NCBI RefSeq assembly: GCF_900141995.1
Contig: NZ_FQZA01000010.1
Location: 1-64,000, forward strand
Origin: Palleronia salina
Lineage (GTDB): Bacteria > Pseudomonadota > Alphaproteobacteria > Rhodobacterales > Rhodobacteraceae
Direction of reading: 5' to 3'
Length of the DNA: 64,000 nt
Part shown: positions 55,754-64,000 of the stretch, one piece after another
Numbering within the stretch: position 1 is the first letter of the stretch
Layout of the letters: each line of letters begins with the position of its first letter
The notes under the pieces: model-generated
What the model was told of the DNA's origin: nothing
What the model saw: the letters and a program-made list of their open reading frames with translations, nothing else
The model's database searches: none
Translations under genes and position numbers: made by a program

Positions 55754-56305
55754 TCACCGAATGCACAGGATTTCGACGCGGCGGTTCTTCTGCATGCCCG
55801 CCGCGGTCTGGTTGGACGCCACGGGCTGGCGTTCGCCGTAGCCGCGGATGTCGTTGATGGCGGCGCCGACGCCTGCCGCGACGCGGGCGACCGCGTTCGC
55901 GCGGTTATAGCTCAGACGCAGGTTGTAGGCGTCGCTGGCGCGGCTGTCGGTGTGGCCGATGATGGTGTAGGCGCGGCTGCCCGACTGCTGGAAGAAGTCG
56001 GCGATCATCTTGCGGCCCTGTGCGCCGATCCGCGCGCTGTCAGTGGCGAAAAGCACATCGGTGCTCATGACGCCGCAGGTCTCGACCTCGTGGCAGACCG
56101 GCGTGCCCTTGCGGGTCAGGCGGTTCGAGGCGTAGCCTTCCCAGCCGTCATCGCGCACCCAGTGTTCGCAACCGTCCGGGTCGATCCAGATCGTGCCGAC
56201 CGCGCGCTGCTGCGCCTCGACCGGGCCACCCGCCCAAATGGCACTGCCCATGGCCAACCCCGCGACGAGCGCCAGGCGTGCGAGGTTCGAAAATATACGT
56301 GTCAC
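55754..56305 (-). CDS. OmpA-family peptidoglycan-binding protein with novel N-terminal module
   Basis: A 183-residue exported protein. After the signal peptide (residues 1-32, ending about VEAQ) comes the module IWIDPDGCEHWVRDDGWEGY and NRLTRKGTPVC, then an OmpA domain (residues about 80-183) with DVLFATDSARI and GHTDSRASDAYNLRLSYNRA. The domain should bind peptidoglycan. The GTG at 56305 is preceded by AGGAGG and is preferred over an upstream ATG. There is no beta-barrel, so it may be a periplasmic or lipid-linked partner of the small lipoprotein. Confidence 0.85.
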   Translation of the reverse strand: MTRIFSNLARLALVAGLAMGSAIWAGGPVEAQQRAVGTIWIDPDGCEHWVRDDGWEGYASNRLTRKGTPVCHEVETCGVMSTDVLFATDSARIGAQGRKMIADFFQQSGSRAYTIIGHTDSRASDAYNLRLSYNRANAVARVAAGVGAAINDIRGYGERQPVASNQTAAGMQKNRRVEILCIR

Positions 56306-56409
56306 CGCTGCCTCCTGTTCCTGAAATGCGTTGTCGGACCGCAGCGAAATGGCCGACATCCCCCGTATCACGGATGACCATAACGGCTTTCAGGTCTTTG
56401 TGAAGACGA

Positions 56410-56447
56410 ATAAAAACACCGATCGTTGCCAATTTCACAACGATCGG
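56410..56447 (-). terminator. Intrinsic terminator of miaB
   Basis: A perfect 10-bp stem (CCGATCGTTG with its complement, 56419-56428 and 56438-56447) and a 9-nt loop is followed on the minus strand by TGTTTTTATTCG. It is about 60 bp past the miaB stop. Confidence 0.8.
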
Positions 56448-56508
56448 CGTGATTTGCCGCGATTGCACGCGCGGCCCGGGACAGGGCGGCCGGTGCGCCG
56501 CCTCCGAC

Positions 56509-57825
56509 TCAGGCTGCCGAACGCAGCCGCCCCGCGAGCGAGTTCGGCGCGCTGGCGGTGACGGTGACCGGCACCAGGTCGCCCACCCGCGCGTCCGGCG
56601 CGTCGACGAACACGGAATGCAGATACTCGGACTTGCCGACCATCTGCCCCGGCTCGCGCCCCGCCTTCTCGAACAGGACACCGACCTCGCGGCCCACCAT
56701 CCGGTCCTGCACGGCGTGCTGCTGGGATTTCAGCAGGGCTTGCAGACGTTGGAGGCGGTCGTCCTTCGTCGCCTCGTCCACATGGGCTTTCTCGGCGGCG
56801 GGCGTGCCCGGGCGTGGCGAATACTTGAAGCTGTAGCACTGGCCGTATTCGACCTCGGCCACGAGGTCGAGCGTGGCCTGGAAGTCCTCTTCCGTTTCGC
56901 CGGGGAAGCCGACGATGAAATCGCCCGACAGCAGGATGTCCGGTCGCTCGGCACGGATCCGCTCGATCAGGCGCAGGTAGCTTTCGGCGGTGTGCTTGCG
57001 GTTCATCGCCTTCAGGATGCGGTCCGAGCCCGCCTGCACGGGCAGGTGCAGGTAGGGCATGAGCTTGCCGATCTCGCCATGCGCCGCGATCAGGGCGTCG
57101 TCCATGTCGTTGGGGTGCGAGGTCGTGTAGCGGATGCGCTCCAGCCCGTCGATGGCCGCCAGGTCGCGCACGAGACCGGCCAGACCGCCCGCGTGGCCGT
57201 GGTAGGCATTCACGTTCTGGCCCAGCAGTGTGATCTCGCGCACGCCACGCTCGACCAGGCCGCGCGCCTCGTCCAGGACGCGGGCGGCGGGGCGGCTGAC
57301 CTCGGCGCCCCGGGTATAGGGCACGACGCAGAAGGCGCAGAACTTGTCGCAGCCCTCCTGCACCGTCAGGAAGGCAGTCGGCCCACGCGTGGCCTTGGGC
57401 CGGGCCGGGAGGTCGTCGAACTTGGCTTCCTCGGGGAAATCGGTGTCGAGCGCCTTCTCGCCGGCACGCGCTCTTGCCTCGAGCGCGGGCAGGCGGTGAT
57501 AGCTCTGCGGGCCGACCACCAGGTCGACCAGCGGCTGGCGGCGCATGATCTCCTCGCCCTCGGCCTGCGCGACGCAGCCCGCCACCCCGATCTTCAGGTC
57601 GGGCTTGTCGGCCTTCAACTGGCGGAAGCGTCCAAGCTCGGAATACACCTTCTCGGCCGCCTTCTCGCGGATGTGGCAGGTGTTCAGCACGATCATGTCG
57701 GCATCGTCGGGCGTGTCGGTCTGGGTATAGCCCTGCCCGCCCAGCGCCTCGGCCATGCGTTCGCTGTCGTAGACGTTCATCTGACAGCCATAGGTCTTGA
57801 TATACAGCTTGCGCGACTGGGACAT
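56509..57825 (-). CDS. miaB: tRNA-2-methylthio-N6-dimethylallyladenosine synthase
   Basis: MiaB methylthiolates i6A37 of tRNAs that read UNN codons. The 438-residue protein has the UPF0004 Cys triplet (Cys-14, Cys-50, Cys-84), the radical-SAM CDKFCAFC motif, and a C-terminal TRAM domain. The ATG at 57825 begins [17 protein letters not shown]; the longer frame is antisense to the next gene. Its usual neighbour phoH is separated here by two inserted envelope genes. Confidence 0.97.
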   Translation of the reverse strand: MSQSRKLYIKTYGCQMNVYDSERMAEALGGQGYTQTDTPDDADMIVLNTCHIREKAAEKVYSELGRFRQLKADKPDLKIGVAGCVAQAEGEEIMRRQPLVDLVVGPQSYHRLPALEARARAGEKALDTDFPEEAKFDDLPARPKATRGPTAFLTVQEGCDKFCAFCVVPYTRGAEVSRPAARVLDEARGLVERGVREITLLGQNVNAYHGHAGGLAGLVRDLAAIDGLERIRYTTSHPNDMDDALIAAHGEIGKLMPYLHLPVQAGSDRILKAMNRKHTAESYLRLIERIRAERPDILLSGDFIVGFPGETEEDFQATLDLVAEVEYGQCYSFKYSPRPGTPAAEKAHVDEATKDDRLQRLQALLKSQQHAVQDRMVGREVGVLFEKAGREPGQMVGKSEYLHSVFVDAPDARVGDLVPVTVTASAPNSLAGRLRSAA

Positions 57826-57965
57826 GGGCGTACGCCTCGATCGGTGCGGATGGAATGAGCGGTCTCTATAGCAGCGCCGCCGCACAGGCAACGCCCGCCC
57901 CCTGCCCGCTTTGCAAACGCGCGCGGGTGCGCGATGAAGGGGCGAGCGCATCACGAAGGGCGAGC

Positions 57966-58838
57966 ATGGCCGAATATCGCGATCTGGACCAATTCCGCGG
58001 CGCCCCGCCCGACCTGTCGCGCGGCGGCCCCGTGGCGGTCTGCCTGGCGGAAGATGCGGTCGAACTGGACGGCACGCTGGCACACCTGGCGCGGCTGGGG
58101 TTCCGCACGATCCTGTTGATGGCGCCCGGCCACGTGCAGACCGCGGCCCCCCTGCCCGGCGGCGTCATCCGGGTCGGCTGGCGTCCGGGGGGCCGGGACG
58201 CCACAGTCGCCGCCGTCAACGCGGTGATCGACGCGGCGCCCGGCCAGTGGATCCACTATACCTACAACGCGGAATACCTGTTCTATCCGTTCTGCGAAAC
58301 GCGCTCGGTGGCCGAGCTTCTGGCCTTCCACGCCGAGGAACGGCGCGACGCGATGCTGACCTATGTGGTCGATCTCTACGCCGCCGATCTCGACGCGAAC
58401 CCGAACGGGGTTTCGCCCACGGACGCGCATCTGGACCAGTCGGGATATTACGCGACCGGGCGGCCCGACCCGGCGAACCACAACCACCCGAAGGACCGGC
58501 AGCTGGATTTCTTCGGAGGGTTACGCTGGCGGCTGGAGGAGCACGTCCCCGAGGACAGCCGCCGCATCGACCGGATCGGGATCTTCCGCGCCAAGCCGGG
58601 CCTGCAACTGCGCCCCGATCACACGCTGACGGACGAAGAGATGAACACCTATGCCTGCCCGTGGCACAACAACCTGACGGCGGCGATCTGTTCTTTCCGG
58701 GCCGCGAAGGCGCTGCGCACCAATCCCGGGTCGCGCTGGGCGGTCAGCCATTTCACATGGCACAACTCGGTGCGCTTCGACTGGGACTCGCAGCAATTGC
58801 TGGATCTGGGGCTGATCGAACCCGGCCAGTGGTTCTGA
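57966..58838 (+). CDS. Uncharacterised protein, possibly glycosyltransferase-like
   Basis: A 290-residue soluble protein. Blocks include [20 protein letters not shown], then [19 protein letters not shown], then [26 protein letters not shown] and the C-terminal [15 protein letters not shown]. This layout recalls the Glyco_tranf_2_4 type of family 2 glycosyltransferase. I cannot show catalytic Asp residues with confidence, so the family is only suggested. The ATG at 57966 is preferred over one at 57855, whose extra residues form a low-complexity leader. Confidence 0.6.
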   Translation: MAEYRDLDQFRGAPPDLSRGGPVAVCLAEDAVELDGTLAHLARLGFRTILLMAPGHVQTAAPLPGGVIRVGWRPGGRDATVAAVNAVIDAAPGQWIHYTYNAEYLFYPFCETRSVAELLAFHAEERRDAMLTYVVDLYAADLDANPNGVSPTDAHLDQSGYYATGRPDPANHNHPKDRQLDFFGGLRWRLEEHVPEDSRRIDRIGIFRAKPGLQLRPDHTLTDEEMNTYACPWHNNLTAAICSFRAAKALRTNPGSRWAVSHFTWHNSVRFDWDSQQLLDLGLIEPGQWF

Positions 58839-58847
58839 GCGGGCGGC

Positions 58848-59288
58848 TCAGCCCCGCTTGCGCAGGCGGATGACGACCTCGACCGAGGCGACTTCCATCC
58901 CCTCGGGGGCGTCGGGCAGGCGTGCGATGGTCAGTTGGTCGGCGGGCGCGTCGCTGAGCCGGGCCTCGTCCTCCCAGAAGAAATGCGGGTGGTCGTCGGT
59001 GCGCGTGTCGAAATACGACCGCGACCCCTCGACGTTCACTTCCTGCATGAGACCCGCGTCGCAGAACGCCCGCAGGGTGTTGTAGACCGTCGCCAGAGAC
59101 ACCGGCTCCCCTGCCCGGCGGGCGAGGTCGTGCAAGCTTTCGGCGGTCACGTGCCGGTTCCGCCCGTCGCCCACCAGCAGCGCGGCGAGCGAGACGCGCT
59201 GTCGCGTGGGCCGGAGCGCCGCGCCGGCAAGCCAGTCGGCCCCGGTCTGGAGCGCCGTGTCGGATAGGGTAAGGTCGCGTTTGTCCAT
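58848..59288 (-). CDS. irr: Iron response regulator Irr (Fur family)
   Basis: Irr is the haem/iron-linked Fur-type repressor of alphaproteobacteria. The 146-residue product has the winged-helix core (LRPTRQRVSLAALL, VSLATVYNTLRAF) and the metal-ligand block DDHPHFFWEDE, as in Irr proteins. It is divergent from fabA, an arrangement I recall for this order. The ATG at 59288 has no evident ribosome site and lies 7 bp from a promoter -10, so the message may be leaderless. Confidence 0.88.
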   Translation of the reverse strand: MDKRDLTLSDTALQTGADWLAGAALRPTRQRVSLAALLVGDGRNRHVTAESLHDLARRAGEPVSLATVYNTLRAFCDAGLMQEVNVEGSRSYFDTRTDDHPHFFWEDEARLSDAPADQLTIARLPDAPEGMEVASVEVVIRLRKRG

Positions 59289-59294
59289 GGCTCG

Positions 59295-59324
59295 TCTATA
59301 CAGGCGAAAACCCCGTGGTTTCAA
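59295..59324 (-). promoter_or_regulatory. Promoter of irr, possibly leaderless
   Basis: On the minus strand TTGAAA (59319-59324) is followed after 18 bp by TATAGA (59295-59300). Six bases later is the irr ATG. Transcription would start at or next to the A of ATG. The -35 and spacer overlap an imperfect palindrome (GAAAACC...GGTTTC, 59306-59322) that could be an autoregulatory site. Confidence 0.6.
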
Positions 59325-59425
59325 TCGGCAATGGCGGTGGCCCGCCCTTGCGCGCGCCAAAGTGGCGGTGATAGACGCGGTGAAACCGCAGCACGACCAG
59401 ATCCGGCCGAGGGGGGCCATCCGGC

Positions 59426-59935
59426 ATGACCACCTATCCCACCAGTTTCGACCGCGACGATTTGCTGAAATGCGCCCGGGGCGAATTGTTCGGCCCCGGC
59501 AACGCCCAGCTGCCCGAGCCGCCCATGCTGATGATGGACCGGATCACCGACATCTCGGGCGACGGCGGCGAGCACGGCAAGGGCCACGTGGTGGCCGAGT
59601 TCGACATCCATCCCGACCTGTGGTTCTTCGAGTGCCACTTTCCCGGCAACCCGATCATGCCGGGCTGCCTGGGTCTCGACGGCCTTTGGCAGCTGACCGG
59701 GTTCAACCTGGGCTGGCGCGGCTGGAGCGGCCGCGGCTATGCCCTTGGCGTGGGCGAGGTCAAGCTGACCGGCATGGTCCGCCCGGACCGCAAGATGTTG
59801 ACCTACAACGTGAACTTCACCAAGGCCGTGCAGTCGCGCCGCCTGACCATGGGCGTGGCCGACGGCACGGTTCATGCCGATGGCGAGCTGATCTACCAGG
59901 TGAGCGGCATGAAGGTCGCGCTGTCGGAATCCTGA
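59426..59935 (+). CDS. fabA: 3-hydroxydecanoyl-[ACP] dehydratase/isomerase
   Basis: FabA dehydrates 3-hydroxydecanoyl-ACP and isomerises it to the cis-3 form, the branch point to unsaturated fatty acids. The 169-residue protein has the catalytic His-71 in [20 protein letters not shown] and Asp-85 in the same block. The N-terminal [16 protein letters not shown] is typical. It is the first gene of fabA-fabB-fabI. Confidence 0.96.
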   Translation: MTTYPTSFDRDDLLKCARGELFGPGNAQLPEPPMLMMDRITDISGDGGEHGKGHVVAEFDIHPDLWFFECHFPGNPIMPGCLGLDGLWQLTGFNLGWRGWSGRGYALGVGEVKLTGMVRPDRKMLTYNVNFTKAVQSRRLTMGVADGTVHADGELIYQVSGMKVALSES

Positions 59936-59987
59936 TCCCCATCGCGAGGAGCGTCGCAATGCCCCGTCCCACATCGGAGACCTGCCA

Positions 59988-61214
59988 ATGAAACGCGTCG
60001 TCGTCACCGGGCTGGGCATCGTCTCGCCCATCGGCAATTCCGCCGAGGAAGTCACCGCCGCGCTGAAGGCCGGCAAGTCCGGCATCGAGGCCAGCCCCGA
60101 AATGGCCGAACACGGCTTTCGCAGCCAGATCGCCGGCACCCTGAAGATCGACGTGGCCGACCATGTGGACAAGCGCACGCTGCGCTTCATGGGGCCCGGC
60201 GCGGCCTATGCCCATATCGCCATGCAGCAGGCCATCGCCGACGCGGGCCTGACCGACGACATGGTGTCGAACCCGTCCACCGGTCTCATTGCCGGGTCGG
60301 GCGGGCCGTCCACCAGCGCCATGCTCAGCGCGCACCAGACGGTTCTGGAAAAGGGCAGCCCCAAGCGCATCGGCCCCTTCGCGGTGCCCAAGTGCATGTC
60401 CTCGACGGTCAGCGCCAACCTGTCGACGGCGTTCAAGATCAAGGGCATGAACTTCTCGATCACCTCGGCCTGCTCGACCTCGCTGCACTGCATCGGCATG
60501 GCCGCGCAGCAGATCCAGCTGGGCGCGCAGGACGTGATGTTCGCCGGCGGCGGGGAAGAGCTCGACTGGACGCTGTCGTGCCTCTTCGATGCCATGGGCG
60601 CGATGTCGGCGAAATACAACGACACGCCGCAGAAGGCCTCGCGCGCCTTCGACGCGAACCGTGACGGCTTCGTCATCGCGGGCGGCGGCGGCATGGTGGT
60701 GCTGGAAAGCCTTGAGCATGCCCAGGCCCGCGGCGCGAAGATCTACGCCGAGGTCACGGGCTTCGGCGCCACCAGCGACGGCCACGACATGGTCGCCCCC
60801 TCGGGCGAGGGGGGCGAGCGGGCGATGAAGCTGGCGCTGAAGGATTTCGACCAGGATCGCGTCGGCTATATCAATGCCCATGGCACGTCGACCCCCGTCG
60901 GCGACGTGGGCGAGGTCGAGGCCGTGCGCCGCACGTTCGGCGACGGCAGCGCGCCGCCGATCAGCTCGACCAAGTCCATGACCGGCCACAGCCAGGGCGC
61001 CACCGGCGCGCAGGAAGCGATCTACTGCCTGCTGATGCTCGAGAACGACTTCATCGCGCCGTCGATCAACGTCGAGACACTAGATCCCGCCATCCGCCCG
61101 GGCGAGATCGCGACCGAGCCGGTGGAGAACGCGGGGCTGGATACCGTGATGACCAATTCCTTCGGCTTCGGCGGAACGAACGGGTCGATGCTACTGAGCA
61201 AGTTCAAGGAGTAG
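59988..61214 (+). CDS. fabB: 3-oxoacyl-[ACP] synthase I
   Basis: FabB elongates acyl-ACP, including the cis unsaturated intermediate. The 408-residue protein has the nucleophile Cys-162 in [12 protein letters not shown] and the two catalytic His residues in [11 protein letters not shown] and [11 protein letters not shown]. Position next to fabA supports FabB over FabF. A 52-bp gap separates it from fabA and 5 bp from fabI. Confidence 0.96.
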   Translation: MKRVVVTGLGIVSPIGNSAEEVTAALKAGKSGIEASPEMAEHGFRSQIAGTLKIDVADHVDKRTLRFMGPGAAYAHIAMQQAIADAGLTDDMVSNPSTGLIAGSGGPSTSAMLSAHQTVLEKGSPKRIGPFAVPKCMSSTVSANLSTAFKIKGMNFSITSACSTSLHCIGMAAQQIQLGAQDVMFAGGGEELDWTLSCLFDAMGAMSAKYNDTPQKASRAFDANRDGFVIAGGGGMVVLESLEHAQARGAKIYAEVTGFGATSDGHDMVAPSGEGGERAMKLALKDFDQDRVGYINAHGTSTPVGDVGEVEAVRRTFGDGSAPPISSTKSMTGHSQGATGAQEAIYCLLMLENDFIAPSINVETLDPAIRPGEIATEPVENAGLDTVMTNSFGFGGTNGSMLLSKFKE

Positions 61215-61219
61215 GCGCC

Positions 61220-62008
61220 ATGGCTGACCTGATGAAGGGCAAGCGCGGCCTGATCATGGGCGTGGCGAACGACCGGTCCATTGCCTGGGGCATCGCCAAG
61301 GCCATGGCCGACGAGGGCGCCGAGCTGGCCTTCACCCACCAGGGCGAAGCCTTCGGCAAACGGGTCGAGCCGCTGGCGCAATCGGTGGGCAGCGACATCC
61401 TGGTGGACGTGGACGTGACCGACGACGCCAGCATGGACGCGGCCTTCGCGATGCTGAAGGACCGCTGGGGCCGGATGGACTTCGTGGTCCATGCCATCGC
61501 CTATTCCGACAAGTCCGAGCTGACGGGCCGCTTCATCAACACGACGCGGGCGAACTTCCAGAACTCGCTGTCGATCAGCTGCTATTCCTTCATCGACGTG
61601 GCCCGCCGCGCCTCGGAGCTCATGCCCGACGGCGGCACGGTGCTGACGCTGACCTACCAGGGGTCGAACAAGGTCACGCCGTTCTACAACGTGATGGGCG
61701 TGGCCAAGGCGGCGCTGGAATCCTCGGTGCGCTATCTCGCCAACGACCTGGGCCGCGACGGCATCCGGGTGAACGCCATCTCGCCCGGCCCGATGAAAAC
61801 GCTGGCGGGCGCGGCGATCGGGGGCGCGCGCAAGACGTTCAAGCACACGTCGCAGAACGCGCCCCTGGGCGATAACGCCACGCTCGAGGCGGTGGGCGGC
61901 ACGGCGGTGTACCTTGCCTCGGATTACGGCGCCTGCACCAGCGGCGAGATCATCCACGTGGACGGCGGCTACCACGTGCTGGGGATGCCGCAATCCGACA
62001 ACATCTGA
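61220..62008 (+). CDS. fabI: Enoyl-[ACP] reductase (NADH)
   Basis: FabI completes each elongation round by reducing the trans-2-enoyl-ACP. The 262-residue SDR-like product has GVANDRSIAWGIAKA at the NADH site and Tyr-156 and Lys-163 in FYNVMGVAKAALE, in the Y-x6-K spacing of FabI. It closes the fab operon. A GC hairpin without a strong T-run follows. Confidence 0.96.
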   Translation: MADLMKGKRGLIMGVANDRSIAWGIAKAMADEGAELAFTHQGEAFGKRVEPLAQSVGSDILVDVDVTDDASMDAAFAMLKDRWGRMDFVVHAIAYSDKSELTGRFINTTRANFQNSLSISCYSFIDVARRASELMPDGGTVLTLTYQGSNKVTPFYNVMGVAKAALESSVRYLANDLGRDGIRVNAISPGPMKTLAGAAIGGARKTFKHTSQNAPLGDNATLEAVGGTAVYLASDYGACTSGEIIHVDGGYHVLGMPQSDNI

Positions 62009-62034
62009 TTTGCCGGACACCTGGCGAAACGAAA

Positions 62035-62058
62035 CAGGCCGCCCCGAGGGGCGGCCTG
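62035..62058 (+). terminator. Hairpin between fabI and the FKBP gene
   Basis: CAGGCCGCCCC and GGGGCGGCCTG form an 11-bp perfect stem with a 2-nt spacer. There is little T-tract after it. It lies between convergent genes and could slow either polymerase. Confidence 0.5.
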
Positions 62059-62094
62059 CTTGCGTCTGGATCGAGAGTGTCCGACCCGGCTGCC

Positions 62095-62529
62095 TCAGGC
62101 GGCCTTTATGTCAACGAGCTCGACGTCGAAGGTCAGTTCCTGACCGGCCAGCGGATGGTTGGCGTCCAGCGTGACTTCGCTGTCCGACACCTGCGCCACG
62201 ACAACGGGGATGGTCTGCCCGTCGGGGGTCTGCATCTGCAGCTGGGTGCCCGGCTCGGTCGGGATGTGATCGGGGATCTGCTCACGCGGGACGGCCTGGA
62301 TGCGGCTCGGGTCGCGCGGGCCATAGCCGTTCTCGGGGGCGACGGTCACGGTCTTCTTGTCGCCGACTTCCATGCCGGTGATCGCTTCGTCGAGACCCGG
62401 GATGATCTGGCCGGTGCCCAGCTGGAATTCCAGCGGATCGCGGCCTTCCGAGCTGTCGAACTTCGTTCCGTCGGCCAGGGCGCCGGAATAATGCATGGAT
62501 ACGGTATCGCCTGCCTTCGCTTGGCTCAT
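62095..62529 (-). CDS. FKBP-type peptidyl-prolyl isomerase
   Basis: A 144-residue SlyD-like FKBP that speeds proline isomerisation and may act as a chaperone. The FKBP core shows VSMHYSGALADGTKFDSSEGR and LEFQLGTGQIIPGLDEAI, and the inserted-flap domain lies between about residues 70 and 120. It lacks the His-rich metal tail of E. coli SlyD. The ATG at 62529 is preferred. It is convergent with fabI. Confidence 0.92.
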   Translation of the reverse strand: MSQAKAGDTVSMHYSGALADGTKFDSSEGRDPLEFQLGTGQIIPGLDEAITGMEVGDKKTVTVAPENGYGPRDPSRIQAVPREQIPDHIPTEPGTQLQMQTPDGQTIPVVVAQVSDSEVTLDANHPLAGQELTFDVELVDIKAA

Positions 62530-62675
62530 GTCGTTCTCCTTCGATGTAAGGGGAAATTTCGTCGAGGCCGCCAATCTCGGCGGGTGCTCATGTGGCTCCC
62601 CTCACACATGGGAAACCTGACACGGTCTGTAAACCGGCAGTGGCGCGAAAAACGCGAAAATGGCAAAAAAGGTCC

Positions 62676-63689
62676 ATGAAAGACCCCGTTTTCAGCAGAA
62701 GAGACGCGCTTGCAACGCTTTCGGCCGCCATTCTGGCCCCCCGCGCGGCACGGGCCGACTCCGCCTTCGCGCCGGCCGCGACGCTGGCGCGCGGTCTCGA
62801 CCAGCTGCACGCGCTTCTGATTTCGCAGGACGGCGCGCTGGCCGTGGCCCAGACCTTCCGCGGGCCGGACCTCGACACGCCAGTTAACGTCAAGTCGGTG
62901 TCGAAAACGCTGGTCTCGGCGCTGTGCGGCATCGCGCTGGAGCGGGGCGAGATCCCGTCGGTCGACGCGCCCGTCGCCCCGTACCTGGGCCGGGTGATCC
63001 CGCGCCGCGGGGACGATCGTCTGCGCCAGATCAGCTTTCGGCACCTGCTGACCATGCAATCGGGGCTGACGCCCTTCGCCGGGTCGACCTATGGCGGCTG
63101 GGTCGCGGGCGACCACTGGATCTACGACGCGCTGTCGGCGCCCATGGTGGCCGACCCCGGGACCGAGCGGCTGTATTCCACCGCCAACACCCACATCCTC
63201 GGCACCGCTTTGGCCAACGCGGCGGACACGGACCTGCACCGCCTGGCGCAGGAGCGACTCGGCGATCCGCTGGGCCTGGCGCTGCCGCCCTGGACGCGCG
63301 ATCCGCAGGGAAACTATCTCGGCGGCAACGACATGCGCGTCTCGCCCCGGGGGATGCTGCGGTTCGGGCAGGCCTACCTGCACGGCGGGCAACTGGACGG
63401 CACCCGCATCGTCCCCAAGACATGGGTCGACGCGTCGTGGCGCCCCACCGCCCCCGCCGACATCCCCGGGCACGCTTATGGCTATGGCTGGTTTCTCTGG
63501 ACGGTGGACGGGGTGCAGGTGCGCTATGCCCGCGGCTACGGCGGGCAGATGATCTACGTGGTGCCCGACCGGCGGCTGGTGGTGGTCATGACATCGGACA
63601 TCTCGCGCCCCGCCACCATGGCCGGTCATCTGGGCCGCCTGCACGCGCTGGTCGAAGGGGTGATCCTGCCCGCGTCCGACCGGGCCTGA
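62676..63689 (+). CDS. Exported serine hydrolase, beta-lactamase-like fold
   Basis: A 337-residue penicillin-binding/class C beta-lactamase-like hydrolase. The N-terminus has a twin-arginine motif (SRRDALATLSAAILAP). The nucleophile is in KSVSKT (Ser-74, Lys-77), and YSTAN carries the Tyr of the YxN triad. The final GYGGQMIYVVPDRRLVVVM block is common to esterase/peptidase members. The substrate is unknown; it may hydrolyse esters or D-amino peptides. The ATG at 62676 begins the signal sequence. Confidence 0.86.
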   Translation: MKDPVFSRRDALATLSAAILAPRAARADSAFAPAATLARGLDQLHALLISQDGALAVAQTFRGPDLDTPVNVKSVSKTLVSALCGIALERGEIPSVDAPVAPYLGRVIPRRGDDRLRQISFRHLLTMQSGLTPFAGSTYGGWVAGDHWIYDALSAPMVADPGTERLYSTANTHILGTALANAADTDLHRLAQERLGDPLGLALPPWTRDPQGNYLGGNDMRVSPRGMLRFGQAYLHGGQLDGTRIVPKTWVDASWRPTAPADIPGHAYGYGWFLWTVDGVQVRYARGYGGQMIYVVPDRRLVVVMTSDISRPATMAGHLGRLHALVEGVILPASDRA

Positions 63690-63717
63690 CCCCGCCGGCC
63701 CTTTTCCCCCGGCGGGG
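63690..63717 (+). terminator. Hairpin after the serine hydrolase gene
   Basis: CCCCGCCGG and CCGGCGGGG pair around an 11-nt pyrimidine-rich loop directly after the stop codon. No T-tract follows, so termination is uncertain. Confidence 0.4.
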
Positions 63718-63755
63718 GCTGTGGCACCGTCGCGCCAACCCGAGGGAGGCCCGCC

Positions 63756-64000
63756 ATGCCCATCACGACCTGTGTCTTCGACGCCTACGGCACGCTGTTC
63801 GACGTCTCCGCCGCCGCCCGCGACGCGGCAGACGAGCCCGGCCGCGACGCGCTGAAGGCGAAATGGGGCGACATCGCCCGCGACTGGCGGCTGAAGCAGC
63901 TGGAATACAGCTGGCTGCGCGCCGCCGCCGGGACGCACACGGATTTCTGGCAGGTCACGCAGGACGGCCTGGACTGGGCGCTCGAAGCGGCCGGCCTGGC
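63756..64000 (+). CDS. Haloacid dehalogenase type II (partial, 3-prime end outside window)
   Basis: The first 81 residues of a HAD-superfamily protein. The nucleophile motif is CVFDAYGTLFDVSAAARDAA, in the (S)-2-haloacid dehalogenase pattern, followed by WRLKQLEYSWLRAAAGTHTDFWQ of the cap domain. The start ATG has GAGGGAGG 7 nt upstream. The rest of the gene lies past the window edge. Confidence 0.88.
   Translation, partial: MPITTCVFDAYGTLFDVSAAARDAADEPGRDALKAKWGDIARDWRLKQLEYSWLRAAAGTHTDFWQVTQDGLDWALEAAGL

Overview
The window is GC-rich, gene-dense DNA that looks like a chromosome segment of a Rhodobacterales alphaproteobacterium (Rhodobacteraceae/Roseobacter type). The signs are gene order and family content: chvI-chvG-hprK-manX-ptsH beside pckA, miaB/phoH/ybeY/corC/lnt/metK, irr-fabA-fabB-fabI, an ethylmalonyl-CoA-pathway type acyl-CoA dehydrogenase, a BciA-type chlorophyllide vinyl reductase, a SAM/SAH riboswitch before metK, and several small families I associate with this order (DUF1491, DUF1013, DUF6473 and DUF6732 types). 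No IS element, prophage, CRISPR array, rRNA or tRNA gene was recognised. The window is core and niche metabolism rather than an island.

Layout. 0-5.8 kb: tuf, a lipoprotein, parC, an SH3 protein and an SDR. 5.9-10.5 kb: a HIG1-like membrane protein with a PduO-type cobalamin adenosyltransferase, etfBA, a DUF6473 protein and 3-hydroxyacyl-CoA dehydrogenase. 10.5-17.1 kb: an acyltransferase, then the regulatory PTS (HPr, EIIA, HPr kinase) joined to ChvG/ChvI and divergent from pckA. 17.2-19.8 kb: a TauE exporter and methylsuccinyl-CoA dehydrogenase. 19.9-26.8 kb: a META lipoprotein, recO, DUF1491, era, bciA, an EamA transporter, rnc, lepB, a deaminase and acpS. 26.8-29.4 kb: tungstate uptake genes tupBCA and an exported protein, overlapping into acpS. 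29.6-37.6 kb: a cellulose operon bcsN-A-B-Z-TPR under PilZ/c-di-GMP control. 37.9-42 kb: DUF1013, then an RNase T2/AMP-ligase/thiolase overlapping set. 42-48.8 kb: corrin-ring synthesis (cobM, cbiG-cobJ, cobI, cobL, cobH, cbiX) led by a small His-containing membrane protein. 49-58 kb: a glutathionyl-hydroquinone reductase, riboswitch-controlled metK, then lnt, corC, ybeY, phoH, two paralogous envelope proteins and miaB. 57.9-64 kb: a glycosyltransferase-like protein, irr, fabA-fabB-fabI, an FKBP, a serine hydrolase and the start of a haloacid dehalogenase.

How they work together. Several genes converge on acyl-CoA metabolism: ETF, hydroxyacyl-CoA dehydrogenase, Mcd, thiolase and the B12 pathway that supplies the mutases of the ethylmalonyl-CoA route. 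PckA and ChvGI/PTS sit at the carbon-state control point. Unsaturated fatty-acid genes lie divergent from an iron regulator.

The most interesting points are a 23-nt intergenic repeat present four times, a degenerate thiolase translationally coupled to an AMP ligase and an RNase T2, a HupE-like mini-protein heading the cobalamin operon, the absence of rapZ from its usual slot, a tungstate-transporter/acpS overlapping operon, a likely leaderless irr transcript, and a cellulose operon with no visible outer-membrane porin.
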